From Treponema sp. (GTDB lineage: Bacteria; Spirochaetota; Spirochaetia; Treponematales; Breznakiellaceae): DNA of 13,120 nucleotides. Below, piece by piece: positions 13,106 to 13,120 of the stretch. A program made the position numbers and the translations under genes. The stretch lies in contig JAITES010000059.1 in NCBI GenBank assembly GCA_031281925.1, positions 1 through 13,120 of the forward strand. The letters run 5' to 3'. The notes beneath the pieces were generated by a model, which made no database searches, was not told the DNA's origin, and saw only the letters and a program-made list of their open reading frames with translations. Numbering within the stretch: the stretch's first letter is position 1; every line of letters starts with the position of its first letter.

Positions 13106-13120
13106 GTCTGTCTATAATGT
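13106..13120. repeat. Family 1 hairpin repeat, copy D, cut by window end
   Basis: GTCTGTCTATAATGT is identical over 15 of 15 bases to the left arm of copy C (5329-5343). The window ends exactly where the loop should begin, so the second arm is not seen. It lies 68 bases upstream of the NlpC/P60 start codon. Confidence 0.7.

Overview
The window looks like a chromosomal stretch from a spirochaete, most likely a Treponema-like organism. Pointers are a relaxed lipoprotein signal (F-S-A-C), moderately GC-rich genes separated by AT-rich promoters, and an NlpC/P60 protein carrying what looks like an outer-membrane barrel. This is inference from style and gene content; no rRNA or other marker gene is present. 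I see no tRNA, rRNA, CRISPR array, transposase or phage gene.

Region 1 (1-3418) is a nucleoside/ribose utilisation locus. A nucleoside hydrolase gene and the first codons of a secreted protein (probably the solute-binding protein of an ABC transporter) run leftward. A LacI-type regulator and a ribokinase run rightward. The 332-base divergent gap holds a consensus-like promoter on each strand, repeated TTTA(G/C)TAAA boxes that look like operators, and a hairpin repeat. The implied pathway is import of a nucleoside or sugar, cleavage to base plus ribose, and phosphorylation of ribose.

Region 2 (3419-5410) holds a Cof-type HAD phosphatase (leftward) and a lipoprotein of unknown function with a possible lectin-like beta-sandwich (rightward). 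It ends in a dense cluster of four inverted repeats between convergent genes.

Region 3 (5409-11792) is the gltBD operon for glutamate synthase, transcribed leftward from a TTGTCT-N17-TAAAAT promoter. With glutamine synthetase, encoded elsewhere, it would assimilate ammonia.

Region 4 (11793-13120) is a secreted NlpC/P60 peptidase fused through a low-complexity linker to a C-terminal beta-rich domain, followed by the first arm of another repeat.

The coding genes are mostly familiar families. The least explained material is between them. Two families of short dispersed inverted repeats recur. Family 1 has arms starting GTCTGTC, with three full copies plus one cut by the window end; its stem pairs covary between copies. 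Family 2 has arms GAGGCTGTTCC and GGAACARGCTC, with four copies, three of them abutting stop codons.
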